Counted from the stretch's first letter, positions 37,601 to 50,400 are shown. The stretch: 64,000 nucleotides of DNA from Ascaris suum (GCA_013433145.1 CM024169.1:12966817-13030816), one strand, 5' to 3'. The notes: a model not told the origin generated them from the letters alone. Numbers and translations are program-made.

Positions 37601-40600
37601 AATGGACTGAATAGCCGACAAGGAGGAGCAATCGACTGGATAAAAGCTTGCAACAGATCTACAGCCAGGCATCACTTGACTTCACGGCCCTTCGCTACGC
37701 TCCGACGACGGCACTTTCTTTCGCTATGACGGCTTTACTTCCCTTCTAGGATTACGTCCTCGCTTGCGGTGAAATTTTCATTTATATTTCTCTCTCCCTT
37801 CCTTTTTTTTGTTCGCGACACTGATTTTCCCTCCCAACTTGCTGTTTTAGAGCTTGCTTCCCTCAGATGATTTATCATCTTGCGACGTCTGCAAAAATAG
37901 GTAGTAATTCTACATCCACTATGTTGTACCTCCAGCAGCGACAACTTGAGAGATGAGATAGTCGAACTCGTTTATCGAGAGGGCACCACAGCTCATAAAG
38001 ATCAAACTGGCGAAGGCAAGCGTCCCAAGCGAGCTGCCGGTCGGAGAGCCCTCGATAGAGAAGACTGGTTCCGACCTGATGAGGCCCGCTTTATATAGGC
38101 TTCAGGCAGATCAAAAGCACAAAAGATGATCAATGACATGGCGCGAAGAATAATGCTATAAAAGCAAAATGGTCACTGTTACATCACAGATAGATATGTT
38201 GGGTTGGCTCTTTAGCGCCGTACCCAACACACTTTGACTAAACGTTTCCATGAAGAAATTGCAAGCCTCCGGATCACCTACCGCAAAAACACCTTTCTTC
38301 TGATCTTTCTGTCTTACAGATTAAAAAAATTCATTTCGCAGCCTGATCATCAACAACTGAATTTAGCAGTCGTTTCATATCACAGGTGATATAGTTGTTG
38401 CGAATATTCGCGGAAGTGCTACATCTATTCACGATGTCTATGCAGCTGGCCAGCCGGAAATGCCATTCAAGGTGCAAATCAAGGAGATCATCGTGACTGG
38501 CATCAGAGGTGCAAATCATAACGAGTACAGTGACTGTCGTCATGTGCTCCATTCACAGCAGGTAGTAGGACCCTCACCGGAAACGTCGTTGGCAGCATGC
38601 AACCATGAACAACACCAATGCACTGCTCATGACGCCCTCAGCTGCTCGTGCCCCTCACAGGCTCCAGTCGCTTATTCGATTAGCCCAGTGCCCGACATGA
38701 CGGCGCATTGCCTTCAGCCTCTTATGTGTTTCGACCGAATTCTTGATTTAACTCTCAGTTATGTATTCGTTCAGTTAATCTATTCTATTTAATACTAACC
38801 TTTTTCTTTCTTTTTTTTTTTAAAGGAAGATCGTAAACCATTTAACTCTTTCGTCAACGTTATCTGAACAAAGATTCGATGGAGGAGTGCCATTTCTACT
38901 TTAAAATGTGAAAAATTTTGTACTTTGCATGCGTATTCCATTTGGTGAGGGTAGGTATATGGCAATTGGGTGAAAACAGTATATATACCATTTTTCAAAC
39001 TTAAGGGTTTCCACACTTGGCAAATCTCAATGATCGGAGTTGCACAAGCGTACGTGGTATAAAACAGGAGTGCAGGGCGAGCTCTATCCAACTAGTACTG
39101 CTACTTGTCGAGAGGGGTGCGAGGTGTGGTGTAAACTGAGTGTATACTTTTTTCCTGGAAATATATAGGAGATGAAATTTGCAGTGCTATGCAGGCGTTG
39201 GAGACGCATTCGGTTACGCATTGGATTGAGTCATGCATAATCGCAAGACGGAAGGGTCCGATTCCGTTTGGGGCGCCTGTTTCCGTTTATTTGTGTAATA
39301 GAGAGGGAAGGATTTGTTTTTTCGATTCGGTCTGGCGTATGTGTGTGGTGTGTGTGGGGGAGCGGATGTGTGTGTGTGTACAAGTGTGTAGCACGTCTGT
39401 GCGGGGGGCGGGGGGAGGATAGAGGAGGGGTGCTGTGTGACGCGTATGTGTGGTGTGGTGTCCGCGTGTGGTGTTTGTTGGGTATAACATTTCCCCTGCT
39501 GTGTTCGCGAGCGAGGAAGGCGCGAGTCTGTTGCGCATTAATTCGCCTGCTGTGATTGCGAGCGTCGACGACGAGCGTCTGCTCTGTACTGTTTAGCCTG
39601 CTGTCCTTTCGGGCGCCGATACCGCCTGTCTGTTGCTTAATACTTCACATGCTGTCCTTACGAGCGCCAAAGGCGCGAGTCTGTTGTGTGTTACTTCGAA
39701 CAGTGTCTTTTCGAGGGACAAAGGCGCGAGTTCGTTATGTACTAAGCCGAAGGTGCCAGCCTCTTGCGTATTATTTTGCCAGCTTCTTTCCGACCGCCAA
39801 AACGCGAGTCTCTTACTTATTTCTTCGCCCGCTGCCCTTCCGAGCGCTGAAGGCGATTCCGTTGTGTGTTAGTTTCTCTGCTTCTTTCCGACCGCCGAAC
39901 GCGCTACCCTGTTGCGTATTACTTCTCCCATGTCTTTCCGGGCTCCGATTGCGCGATTCTATTGAGTATTCTTTAGCCTCCTCCCTTTGCGGGCGCCGAT
40001 GGCGTGAGTCTGCTGCGCATTACTTCGCCTCCTGTCTTTGCGAGCGTCAGTGACAAGAGTCCGTTGTGTATTACTTCGCCACCTTCTTTCAGACCGCCAA
40101 ATGCGCAAGAACATTATGCATTTCTTCACCCTCTGTCTGTTCGAGCGCCGAATTCGCGAGTTCGTTCTGCATTACCTATCCTGCTGTGCTTACGAGCGCC
40201 GAGGGCGCGAATCTGTTATCCGTTAGCCCTCTCTTTTAGCGGTCTCATTTGAAAACTCTTTTTTTTTCTAATCCACCCTGCACGATTCGGTGTTTTGAAT
40301 AATCCACACCGTGCAGGTCGCAAAAAAACTGGTCTTCTTGTAAAGATGTTCGTACGATTTCTGTTGCGAAATGTCGCCGGTCCTACAATATCTCTTCTCG
40401 AGATATTAGCCTACGCTATGCCTGGTTCAGCTCCCAGTGATTTACTATGCAGTGTTTATCTGTTGCGTCGTATATCTCTTCATTTTTGACTCGAGTATGA
40501 GGTTTAATTTCCCGAGTTTGAGATCCGATGTGTCTCGAGCCCACAGTGTCAAGCTACCAGGCTTAGGACGCAAAACGGTGACCGATCCGGAAAAAAGCGT

Positions 40601-41197
40601 TCAAGTTGACTAGCCCGCGATCAGGCCAATTTAGGACTTCCAACATTTCGAGTTTCCCTTTGTCAAGTTTAAATGATCCGATATTCGTTCAGAGCGAAGA
40701 CAGCCAACTTCTCACCCAAGTTCCGAGATTCACGCGATAAGAAAATAATACCGCTTCGTTGCGTGACAAAGCTATGTGAGCTCAAATCCTGATTGCCACA
40801 TTATTCCGTTTAATCGACGAATTTGTATTGAGAAGCTGTTGTGTTGTAAACTTCATGTTTATCGGTGCTTATTTGTGCTCAAATATTATCACTATCGCAC
40901 TTTCGCCTTTATAATCTCAAAAGAAAACAGTGAGTCAGCGAACTCTATTCGCTACAATTGCTGTTGTAATTTTGAAGCAAATTTTAACTTTTCTTCCTTT
41001 CTTTCCCTCACGCTTGTTAGGAAGGAAATTTCCAAGCTATGCTAGTTTGGTTTTTAGCAAACCTCATCGATTGCAACATATCCTAGTTTATGAAAGTGAT
41101 TTAATTTTTAATTTTAATAGCAAACACTAACCACAAATGAAAGAACGCCGAAAATGGCGCAGACAGCCGCAATGTGAGAGCGTTTGTTTAATTCCAT
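31615..41197 (-). CDS. Membrane-anchored METTL13-like methyltransferase, copy B
   Basis: The exons in gene order are 41197-41132, 37306-37149, 36662-36577, 36082-35883, 35274-35139, 34198-34064, 33247-33189, 32502-32434 and 31791-31615. All are in frame, giving 361 aa plus TAG. Features match copy A: anchor MELNKRSHIAAVCAIFGVLS, motif I LIIGLGGSQ, AELE, FDAIYIDACP, and strand 5 SLVVKLLLFSL. The tail EECCHYGLNECC keeps both Cys pairs. Sequons occur in LLNTSFENF and EANTTKFY. Exon lengths equal those of A except for the first. The first intron is 3.8 kb, against about 0.5 kb in A and C, through inserted repeats. Exons 34198-34064 and 35274-35139 are almost identical to those of A, while other exons differ more. 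The function is inferred by family; the substrate is unknown. Confidence 0.86.
32830..32915 (-). other. Conserved coding-like block in an intron of copy B
   Basis: The frame reads IPKSSVYVAMKLKHQLGMG and ends in TAA at the same position as the blocks in A (20529) and C (48661). The B frame stays open upstream for about 60 codons. Its relation to the methyltransferase transcript is unknown. Confidence 0.35.
33351..35340. repeat. Near-identical tract shared with 21048-23030
   Basis: About 2 kb covering two exons and three introns of copy B is nearly identical to copy A. Beyond about 35340 (A: 23030) and below about 33350 (A: 21048) the two copies diverge to roughly 85-90 percent or less by eye. 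The boundaries fall inside the genes, so this looks like a conversion tract. Confidence 0.75.
33379..33566 (-). pseudogene. Relic or alternative exon block in an intron of copy B
   Basis: This is nearly the same sequence as the block at 21075-21261, but one extra base near its 5' part breaks the frame before VCIDDVIYSRLYGTW. From there it is open to the donor-like GTGAGG. The one-base difference argues against function in B unless an acceptor just downstream (AACAG) is used. Confidence 0.4.
37526..37612. repeat. Tandem duplication of a 44-bp palindrome-bearing unit
   Basis: Two adjacent units share TCTTAGSAAAAAATGYGCCA followed by CATTCAAATGAATG or CATTCAAACGAATG, a near-perfect inverted repeat. 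It lies in the expanded first intron of copy B, within DNA absent from the first introns of A and C. Confidence 0.6.
39482..40232 (+). repeat. 51-bp minisatellite, about 14-15 units
   Basis: The unit is close to CTTCGCCTGCTGTCTTTGCG plus AGCGCCGAAGGCGCGAGTCTG plus TTGTGTATTA, usually 50-51 bp. It contains a GCGCC/GGCGC inverted repeat and is far more GC-rich than its surroundings. Since 51 is a multiple of three, long frames are open on the plus strand, including one of 165 codons. These are repeat artefacts. Confidence 0.88.
40495..40595 (+). repeat. Dispersed repeat related to 17145-17255
   Basis: See the first copy for the shared blocks. Here it follows directly on the minisatellite-bearing insertion of copy B's first intron and is preceded by TCGTATATCTCTTC. 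Confidence 0.4.
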
Positions 41198-41201
41198 CGG
41201 G

Positions 41202-41210
41202 CTGAAAAAC
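41202..41210 (-). promoter_or_regulatory. Probable trans-splice acceptor of copy B
   Basis: GTTTTTCAG ends 4 nt before the ATG at 41197, as in copies A and C. Confidence 0.55.
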
Positions 41211-41214
41211 AAAT

Positions 41215-44200
41215 TTTTTGCGATAACTGTATGCGAATAGGGGTCAAAAACGGATATTACTACGATCCAAAGATGAGTAAAGGAGGCATAGCGGTTTATC
41301 ACTATACGTGTAAATGCAAATGGGATACATCATACTTATCTCCATTCACCGGTTCTCACTATTACCTTCTCCCATAAATATTCTTCTTTTTACAAAGCTT
41401 CACTGATGCGGAAGTCGATAACTCCTGCGATGAATATGAGGAGAATTGTTGTTGAACAGTTTTTCAAAAGATCGAATGCACAGCTGGAATAACAATATAA
41501 TGCATATTTGTGGCCTCCTTTCGAAAGCTTTTTTCACAGGCGTTCGACAGTTGAGGTATGTTCATCCACATCGTCAAGTATCATCTAATCTCATTAAAAA
41601 GTTCTAACACAGAAAAAAGAACGCAAATGTTGAGAAAATATCAGAAAAGAATTAAAGGGGTAGGTAACCCTTACGCTTGAGATAAAAACACAGATAAAAG
41701 TTATTGTTCTATGATCAGAAAGCTGTCATTAAAAGATGAACTAAAGCAAACCTAGTCAAGAGATGTGTGTTTCGCATTTAGGGGTGGGAAACTCTTGTTT
41801 ATCCCGGTGAATAGTTAAGGGAAGAAAACTATAACCTTCCTCTTTAGATATTACACTTGCTGTTTCTCCATAAGATATAGTTATTTCTTTTATAGGCTCA
41901 AGTAGAAATTTCCGAACAATTAACTAAGGATATATTTAAGCAGAGCTGAAAGAAAACCTGACACATCATGTGTATGAAACGACAGAGCGAAAATGAAGCT
42001 ATTGCGTCTTTAAATAGTAAGTTTTTCATTGAATTATGTAAACCGTCTAAAATTGTTTTGATCGCCATCTAAACCTTAGCAGTGCAGAGAGAAATTCAGC
42101 AGTGGACGGTAAGAAGTTGTTAAATCTCATAGCGATACCACTTCTATATGCACGCAGCAAAATTGTTTCCGGTTCACATAATCGCACTTCATTCAGATGC
42201 TATTTAACGAATGCGTCTACAGTTCAAGAGACTGATAGTTCGCAACATATAGGGAGCGTTGGCTATTGCAAAATTTAGTCTGTATGAGTATAAAAGTTTG
42301 AATCTGTTTAGAGTGGGCGGAAAATGTGTTTCGTAACCTCATCATTTTTGACTGCTGCATTCCACTTTGGTGAAAAATATAAAAATTTAAACACAATGCT
42401 CGCTCATTCAAGCATTGACGAATAATTACAAACCACCTATTTGAATGAAAAATCGTCGCAACTATGAGTGAATAACGTATGCGCGTGCGAAAATGACACC
42501 ACATGAAATTTCCGGTATGACTTTTCGTCACGACGTCAATTGCTGTAACCGTTACGGATGCATTTGCACAAACATTTTAGAAAGTGTATAGTGATGTCAT
42601 TTTGAAATTTGTTACTCTCTAATATTTAAAATATTCGTATTGTTTGCGTTTATTATGGCTGGAATATTAATGTATTTAACGTCACACGGAAGTTGAAATG
42701 ACTGCTTTGCTTTTGCAGCTCTGAAGAACAATTGCTTTTTTCTTTTATTCCCGTTCCCAGCAAAAACCATATTTCATCGGCTGTCACTGACCAACTTATG
42801 CATAAAAACTCGTTTTATTCAATATTAGCCAATATTCAGTTGAGCATCCGGTTAAATTCATCATCACCATACACGTTAAACCCAATTCTTATCGTTTTAT
42901 AAGAATTTGTGCATCAGAGAATATAGTGTTCTGTTTGCATAATAATATCATGCTATTGAGATGACATCGCACAATTATTGTTCTAACAGAGTTTTAAAGT
43001 GAGCTGCTTTGGTTCACTCATTGGAACGTTCCAAACTGTTGCTTCGGTGAATCTGCCGACTCGGTCCATCCAACGTTTTGCATTATGGCCGGAAACCTTT
43101 GTGATTCAAAAATGCGCAGGAGTGAAAATTTTTCACTTCGTCAGTGGCCAAAAATGCGATACAAAATAAGAAGTTTGAGAATAAATAGGAACATTGAAAA
43201 TGGATGTCTTTCGTGCCGTGATGGCTACCGCGTGGGAAAGAGACAGTTCTTCGATAGCCATTTTTATTGATGATAATGAAACTGCATCCAGCAACTTTAT
43301 TGGTCGATTCTGGAATGTGCTGGATCTCAGGGCTAAATCTGCCGCCATGGATAAACCACTAGAGTCCTATAGTTTTCTCACCACGGAAGAAGAAATCGTC
43401 TGCTCATAAGTGTGGTTTTTAGGACGGTATGGAAATATTAGAAACTTTTAAGCAGCATATATAACCCTTTCGATCGACCAAACAATAACGACAAGTTCCA
43501 CATCCTGAACGCTAAATTTTAGCGTAATTTGAAGAGAAACATCAACAAGAAGAGAATGGAAAGCCAAATTGTTCTCAGGAATGGCAGGCGATGAATTCGG
43601 ATCACTGACGTGTAAAGAGGGCGGAAAAGAAGTTGAGAAAATGGACAGACTGACGGAAGCAAATTAGCTCACATCTCCATGCGCACATAGCGAACAGTGT
43701 AGAAACCGGTTTTGAACTTAGCGAAGTGCACATAAGAAGTCATTTCAAGCGTTCGCTCATTTCCCCCCCCCCCCCCCCCCCCAAATGAATGCGCATTAGA
43801 ACACCTGATTGGTGAGTTTCGATACGTGGACTGCGACATAGGCATAATACATACTTTCAGCGCATTTCCTCGTGGTCAGAGCTAACTCAGAATTAACTAG
43901 GGAAGGCATTTACAAACTCACTAATAAGGTGTCGCTGAGAAGAGGCGGCATGCTTTCACCATTCATCGAGAGGTTTACATCTGCTCTTTGCTACTACAGA
44001 TGTCTTATTCCGAGCATTATTGCAGTGCTTCCAAAATTGCAAATATGATAATGCTGCCGAGAAGATCTCCTAAAAGTGTGTTTCCAATTGTCGTCCCATT
44101 TTTTTTAAAATCGCCATTTTGCAAGGAATTGTGCGAAAGAAAGCAGTTATGAGGCACCGTAACTTTCATAACACCACCACTGATACCTTTCATGGTCTTC

Positions 44201-46590
44201 TCAGATTAAAGATCAACTGGCTCAGCTTCATGTTCTCGTTAAGAAACATACCGTCAGGTTATGATCACATCACAATTTTCCACCACACCGCTTACGTAGC
44301 GTATATCGAGCAGTTATTGATGATTACCAAAAACTTGGAGTCCTTTCTGAAAATTACCGTTCCTTGAACCCCATCAAACTCTCCGCTTTCCTTTGCATCT
44401 TCTGACTGGACTAGGTTAGTTTAATGAGGATCAAATCATCCCTCATAGAGTTTCACTGCCTCTACCGCATACATACCCGAATATTACTAACTTGACTGCT
44501 ACCATACCTGAATTACTAATTTGAGAGGTGTTAAACTGCTATCAATTAAATAACTGTTTTAGAATTTAGTCTCCGCAAACCAACAGAAGCAGCAGAGAAG
44601 GAATAGAATGTGGAGGATCTTTGCTTTATAGCAACTACCTGGACGGCACAACACTCGTCCATCGCAAAGAGGGTGCTGCTATCAGCAGTTACACAGACGA
44701 ATCAACATTTTGCTGAAGTATTCGACCGTCAAATTCCAAAACGAATTCCGCCCTTTGCCGCACATTGCAAAACAACAGACAAGTTATATCCGCAGCGGGG
44801 TAGGACGCTTTATATGTACTCATAAGGAAGATGGTTAAACTTTGCAGTAAACACATTTCCTATCCATGTCGGGTGCTTTCTTTCATATTTTTACATTCTA
44901 CTGAATTGTTTCATATGTTGATCGCTTTGATCGAGACGTTTTGCATAAATAAGGAATGGAACTTTTTTCAAGTCTAACGTGATTTTGATTCTACTGCGCA
45001 ATAGGGAAACTTCTGTCGACATAGGGCCAGCAATCTGAAGATAGGTTACAAGGCGGTTTCGGGTATTCATTGTAAGAATGTTATCTGTATTCAAATCAGT
45101 TTGAAAAGAAAATCTGTTCTTCACTTTACTCTGTTCTAACCGTAATGATACTAAACTTTCCAAAAAGTGTGAAGGAAACCTAATTGCTCTATGGTTGGAT
45201 TGGTGGAACGATGCATGTTTTTGCCCTGCTACACTTGTTGTCGCCGAAACACTGACCTATGAAAAAGAGGAATTGCAACGAACACTTCCAATATGCTAGT
45301 CGATAATGCATGACAACAGCAGCATTTTCTTTGGCAGAGTTCATCCGAAACCAAAGGGCAATTTGATTCGGTTATAACGTATGGAACACTAAGGTATAAG
45401 GATGTAAAGGAGAGGTGATGAACTTCGAAGCAATTGTTATTTCTCACTGCGTGATGAAAAAAGCAATTCGTATGCTTCCGGCATGCTGTAATGTGATGGA
45501 CACATGCTAAACGTATCTGATACCGCTGAAACGATTGAACTTACCTGTGCCTAAGATCCGATCACTCGAATCAATGACAGAAGATGAATGAAGAGGACAA
45601 AAATGTCCTTGAACCTATAGATGGAATCAGAATTCAAATAAAGTGCGATTATATGAAGAGAAAATGATTTTGCTTCATCCATATGGAAAATGATATCCCT
45701 ATAAAATATGATAATTTCCTTACAACACTTTAGTAATCTTCTCACTGTCCATTGCTCAAGGGCGTTCAAAATCATTTTACATCGTTTACAGAACGCCATT
45801 AAAAAGTTGCTATTTAAACATACATCAGTTTTACTTTAACTCTCTCGTGCCTTGTGATCTGATTAAACATATCCTTAGTTAAGCTTCTAAAATTTCGGGT
45901 TGAGTCTCTCAGATAAATGAGTACTTCGCTTTCGGCACTTTTGGAAACTAAAAGGCAAAAAAAACATGTTTTTATGCTAGCTGCTCCAGAAGGTGGTGAT
46001 CACCTCGTCAAACATCCCCATCATAGACGATACAGAATTGTGACTTGTTTACGCAAACCTCACAAAACATGTGAACTTTTCGAAAAGAAGATGTGCTATG
46101 CAACAGATAAGAAGCGAGGAAAAACCAGTCTGGTGCCAGCAACTGCGGTAATTCTAGATGTCAGTGTGTGTCGACGATTTCCTTAAATGAAATGCGAGCA
46201 CCATAGCGGTAAAAAGATGAGCATGATAGGAAGACTGCATTTCTTCGCTGCCGTTCAATGCACGTTTACAACTGGCGTTAGAAGCGGATTGGCACAACAT
46301 GAACGTGAACATGGATGAGAAAGACTTCGCATTTTGAGGTTCGTAAATTATCTCGCCCTCGTATCTCAAAGCTTCAACGAAATAAAAAAAATTGTACGTG
46401 AACTTATGGCAAAAGTGCAGTCTAAGCCTTATGGATAAATACCTCGAAGACGAGATTGTTGATCAATCGAGAGCTGAAATGGACAGCTAGTGGAAGAGAC
46501 AAGAAGACTGACAGCATCAAAGAATTTATCTGTATGGGGAGATGTGCAAAAATGAGCGAAGGGATGGCCAATTTTGTAGGGCTCAGCAAC
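41215..46590. other. 5' flank of copy B and spacer to copy C
   Basis: 41215-44600 is homologous to the flanks of A and C, and the open frames in it are not conserved. It includes a pure C run of about 20 nt at 43763-43782. 44600-46590 has several short open frames on both strands (for example 45163-44891 minus, 45447-45229 minus with a Cys cluster, 45917-46186 plus). None has splice partners or a recognised family. No gene is called. Confidence 0.5.
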
Positions 46591-46594
46591 GTCG

Positions 46595-46865
46595 GAAACC
46601 ATCAGGAAAGTGCGCATGCAGCTGGCAGTGGCAAATAGGAGAATGGAAAAAATCATAACAAGAACCAAACTAGTCATAACAAGAACCAAAAAAACTAGAA
46701 AAGCCAACAAATGTCTCCAAGAGGTGACAGAAGTGAAGAATTGGAGCGGCCGAGGCTGGAATCAATAAATTGAAATGGTTGGCAAAGGTATCCGCAATGA
46801 AAAATGACCTTGGTTGAAGAATTGGAGGCATGGATCAGTAAAAAAGCTGGAAACCGACTAGATGA
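46595..46865 (+). mobile_element. Decayed LINE-like 3' coding end (C unit)
   Basis: The plus strand reads ANRRMEKIITRTKL, a short insertion, then LQEVTEVKNWSGRGWNQ and further Trp-rich pieces with stops. It aligns with 31035-31325 and sits at the same distance downstream of its methyltransferase gene. The clade cannot be assigned from this fragment. Confidence 0.45.
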
Positions 46866-47454
46866 TTTCAATTTCTGTCACGTATGCATAAAATCGCATA
46901 CTTTTCGCTTTCGTGCAGCGATTTATTGTTGCTCTTATTGAATTCGTGCAATTCAAATTCTATGGAATTATAATACTAAAACAGTGTCCTCATTCACAAC
47001 GTTCGTAGCATTTGGATATTAGTTCTCTCATCATCATCTCACATCACAACATTCACCGTCTTTTGAGCCTGTTGTGAATTTGTTGCCTATTCGAGAGACG
47101 TTTTTAAGACGAATTGATTGCGTTTTAGAAGACTGCATAGATATCAAGGCTGTGAAGTTAGTCGTTTAGAGAGAGGGACTCTGCCAAATTGTTGATGAAG
47201 AATGTAGCTCTACTGCAAAATATTTGCATTTATAGCGTCATCTACTGAAGATCACATGCACATGGATTTGTAAACGAAGGAGAAAGACCAGTTTCTATGA
47301 GCATCCATAATAACGCCCCAAAATAATGAAGAGAACTGAGGAAGTGTTCGTTAGCCCAATAAAACCGATTCCACTCTTCCGCTTCCTCACAGCGAATAAG
47401 GCGTACACCGATCGTATGTCGTCAAAACTATTGTGCCGTTGATATGGCGTTCGG

Positions 47455-50400
47455 CTAATAAACAGTGCAGCATTCGTTCACGCCATGGAAACAACATTCT
47501 TCATCCATTAATCCAACGCTCTTGTAGAATTTCGTTGTGTTTGCTGCCAAAGCGGCCATTTCGTAGTGTTCCTTGGGTACACCCTCTCGACCGCATACGA
47601 TGACCTTAACTCAATTATCAGTTACAACTGGCAATCATGATTTGTTCTCACATCTTATAATTAGCATGTTTTCTTTCCCCATCAGTAACGAACACCACAG
47701 GAAGTTTTTCTTTCTGGGAACCAGAAAATATGTAATATGTAAATTCCAAATGTTTCATCAATAAATACAATGTTGTTCGTTTCTAATCATTTCATCCATG
47801 TGCGGACATTCGTTATATCAGGCGGGTGAAAAAAAGTATTCAGATATTGCCAAAATAAACGAGTTAATCTAAGGTGAACATTGTATGATGTTATCTCACA
47901 TTTAGATCTATTTTCACCGATCAGTTTAGTATCATGTATATCCATCAAAACATGCGACAAAATTGTCCCTAAGAATTCCTGGTCTTTGACGCTAATTTCC
48001 TTAGCAAACAGCTGCAAAATGATGAGCAAAGGCTCCCCACCCTATATGCATATGTGTTGTCTTATATTGTCAGCCTTGCCTCTTCAACTTTGCACTTAAC
48101 TTACATGAGCTACTACTAGACCTATATGCGAACATAATACCTATGAATTGTTCCATGCAGAGAACAATTCCGCATATTTACGCTAGAAAATTTCTATATT
48201 CTTTGGGTCAGAAAAACTTGAGCAGTTGTTAATTTCGAATTAATCATGATTCGCTTAGTGCTTACCCGATTTTGTGCCAACATCAACTCGAGAACCGCAC
48301 AATTCGCAAAGTGTTTTCGGTATATGTCGGCAAGCTAAACAAACATCGTCAATCAAAACTTGTTCAAGTACTATTCAACCAAAATTATCAAATTTAAGTC
48401 GACAAGAAAGAAGATACGACTAGTGCAATATATTCTCGAAGAAAATCATTTCAAGACTTTTTTTCATTTCGTTTAATTCGTTCAAATCGAAAAATTCAGC
48501 GAGAAATCGCATTTTAAAATGTTGATGTGCTTATTTCAATTGTGCGTTGAACAGCGAATAAAAAATAAAAAACAATATTTTTTGCTCAAGTCTTCATGGA
48601 TCACACTTCCATCATACTATATAATAATTATCGGATATCCTGCTCCTCATGAGTTATTTCTTATTTATTCGTTGGTCCCACTTCCACATCTTGTTTCAAT
48701 TTCATCGCCACACAGACGCAGAACTTTGGAACAAGGTACTTAGGAAAGAGGCGGCGCTTCCTTTCAACGGCTATCATTAAAATTCAACAATCTGAGACAT
48801 GAAAAAAAGCGCTTCTTTGAACAAGGATGAATAGTTTCGCAGGATAAAAAAATTCTTCAGACAGACATTGTTTCTTCGTCTGAATTGCTCGTGGTTAGCA
48901 TTCTCGAATGGAATTCTGTTACAACTTGTTTTTCAATAATTCTTGTCATCTCTGTTCAAGGTCGTTTCCTACGGAAAATGTGTTTATGAATGAACTGCCA
49001 GCCAAATCAGCTCTAACCTTTTCGGCCTGTTCGTCAACCTCAAAAGAATTTAACAGCACTTTCAGTACCAAGGAACCTGAAAACTTTATTATGCATGCAT
49101 CACTGTTGCTCTGCATTCATGCTAAAGTTTCGTTCATCATCAAGAGATGTGAGTGCTTTCTCAAAATTAAGCAGCTATAATATATAATAAAATGTGCTAA
49201 TTTATCCTCTAAAGAGCTCTATCCTCGAAAATTACTCTGCCTACTTCTCGATATTCCTAAATTTAGATTCCGGGAGCAAGTTGCTCTGGTTCCGTTTCGT
49301 TTATGAATCCATGTGCCGTGTACCATTGTGTAGATGATGCCGCCAGTGCAAGCGTTCTGCACTGGAGCTATTATAACGCCCCACTCATACTTTAGCAGAG
49401 CCCTTCTCTCCAAATGGGAAATTTCACAGCCTTAATATCTACGCAAGCTTCTAGAGGATAATCAACTCGTTCCAAATGCATCTATCCAATACGCAGCATA
49501 TTCATAGGCACAAAGGCGGATAATTTTATAATGTTTGATGAATACGAGAGAAGTAATATTAGATGTTGTAAATGCTATGAATGAAGACATTGTTTTATGA
49601 TTATGATTCCATGGAATTGGAAGGAAAGGGATCTAAATCTATGTGAGGCGTTGTATATCAAACTCTATCATCGGTATCGAAAAATGATTGCTGCATGAAA
49701 GCGAAATAGCAGAAAATATGTTTCAAGAATATCTGAAGCAAATCGAAATCACATAAGTCTCTCATGTTGCACTGAGCGGAAAATAGTTCAATTTGGCTAG
49801 GAAGTGTCCACCACCTAAACTCTATTTGCCTCAAAAAACAGTGACATTTCAGAATTCAGAATTCGAGAAAGAACGAAAATAGCAACCAGTCTCTTTGAGA
49901 ACTTCTCGCATCAAATCAATGGTGTTGTCCTCGAGGAATACTGAAACAGGACACAGGATTTCCACATCATGTGGGTGGCTTGTTGGACATGCATCCAAGT
50001 AAACTGCATCGAATTTGCGTCCTGAAGAAGAATCAAACAATGTACATTTATTATGCAATCTCAGATTTCTAGGAAATTTATTCTTTGAACAGCTATCACT
50101 CATTCTTTACTGAATTTCTCATTCTTTACTCGATTTTCTCGTTCACTCTACCTTCACTTCAGTGTTCAAATGAATGATGTGTGAAATTCGGCACCAAATG
50201 CAAACGTCTCCTATGTCGATGCAATAGACGAGATGCTCACTTTTGTTCAATGTCATCCATTTCTTCATCAAACTACTCCTCTAGTTTTTTTGACGGAGGT
50301 GACATCAGAACTACCACTATCGAAGTTGCATTCAATCAGACAAGTGAGATCAAACGACATATGCATCTGTCTATCCGATGACTTCCTGCTGTTTCATAAT

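Larger units (their letters stand above)
38410..40960. other. Insertion in the first intron of copy B
   Basis: Sequence homologous to the first intron of A stops at about 38410 and resumes at about 40965. The inserted 2.5 kb holds two open frames without known relatives (38460-38792 plus, 39091-38795 minus), a GT-rich stretch (39330-39480), the 51-bp minisatellite and a dispersed repeat. No complete mobile element with recognisable ends was found. Confidence 0.55.

Noticed and set aside
38460..38792. 110-codon plus-strand open frame in the first intron of B
   Set aside because: It has no equivalent in A or C, no splice partners and no recognised domain; it lies in inserted DNA.
39556..40053. 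165-codon open frame, the longest in the window
   Set aside because: It is produced by a 51-bp tandem repeat whose length is a multiple of three; overlapping frames are open too, and composition follows the repeat unit.
43085..43409. Two overlapping plus-strand frames upstream of copy B
   Set aside because: The homologous flanks of A (27.6-27.85 kb) and C (56.45-56.7 kb) have stops in these frames, so there is no sign of coding constraint.
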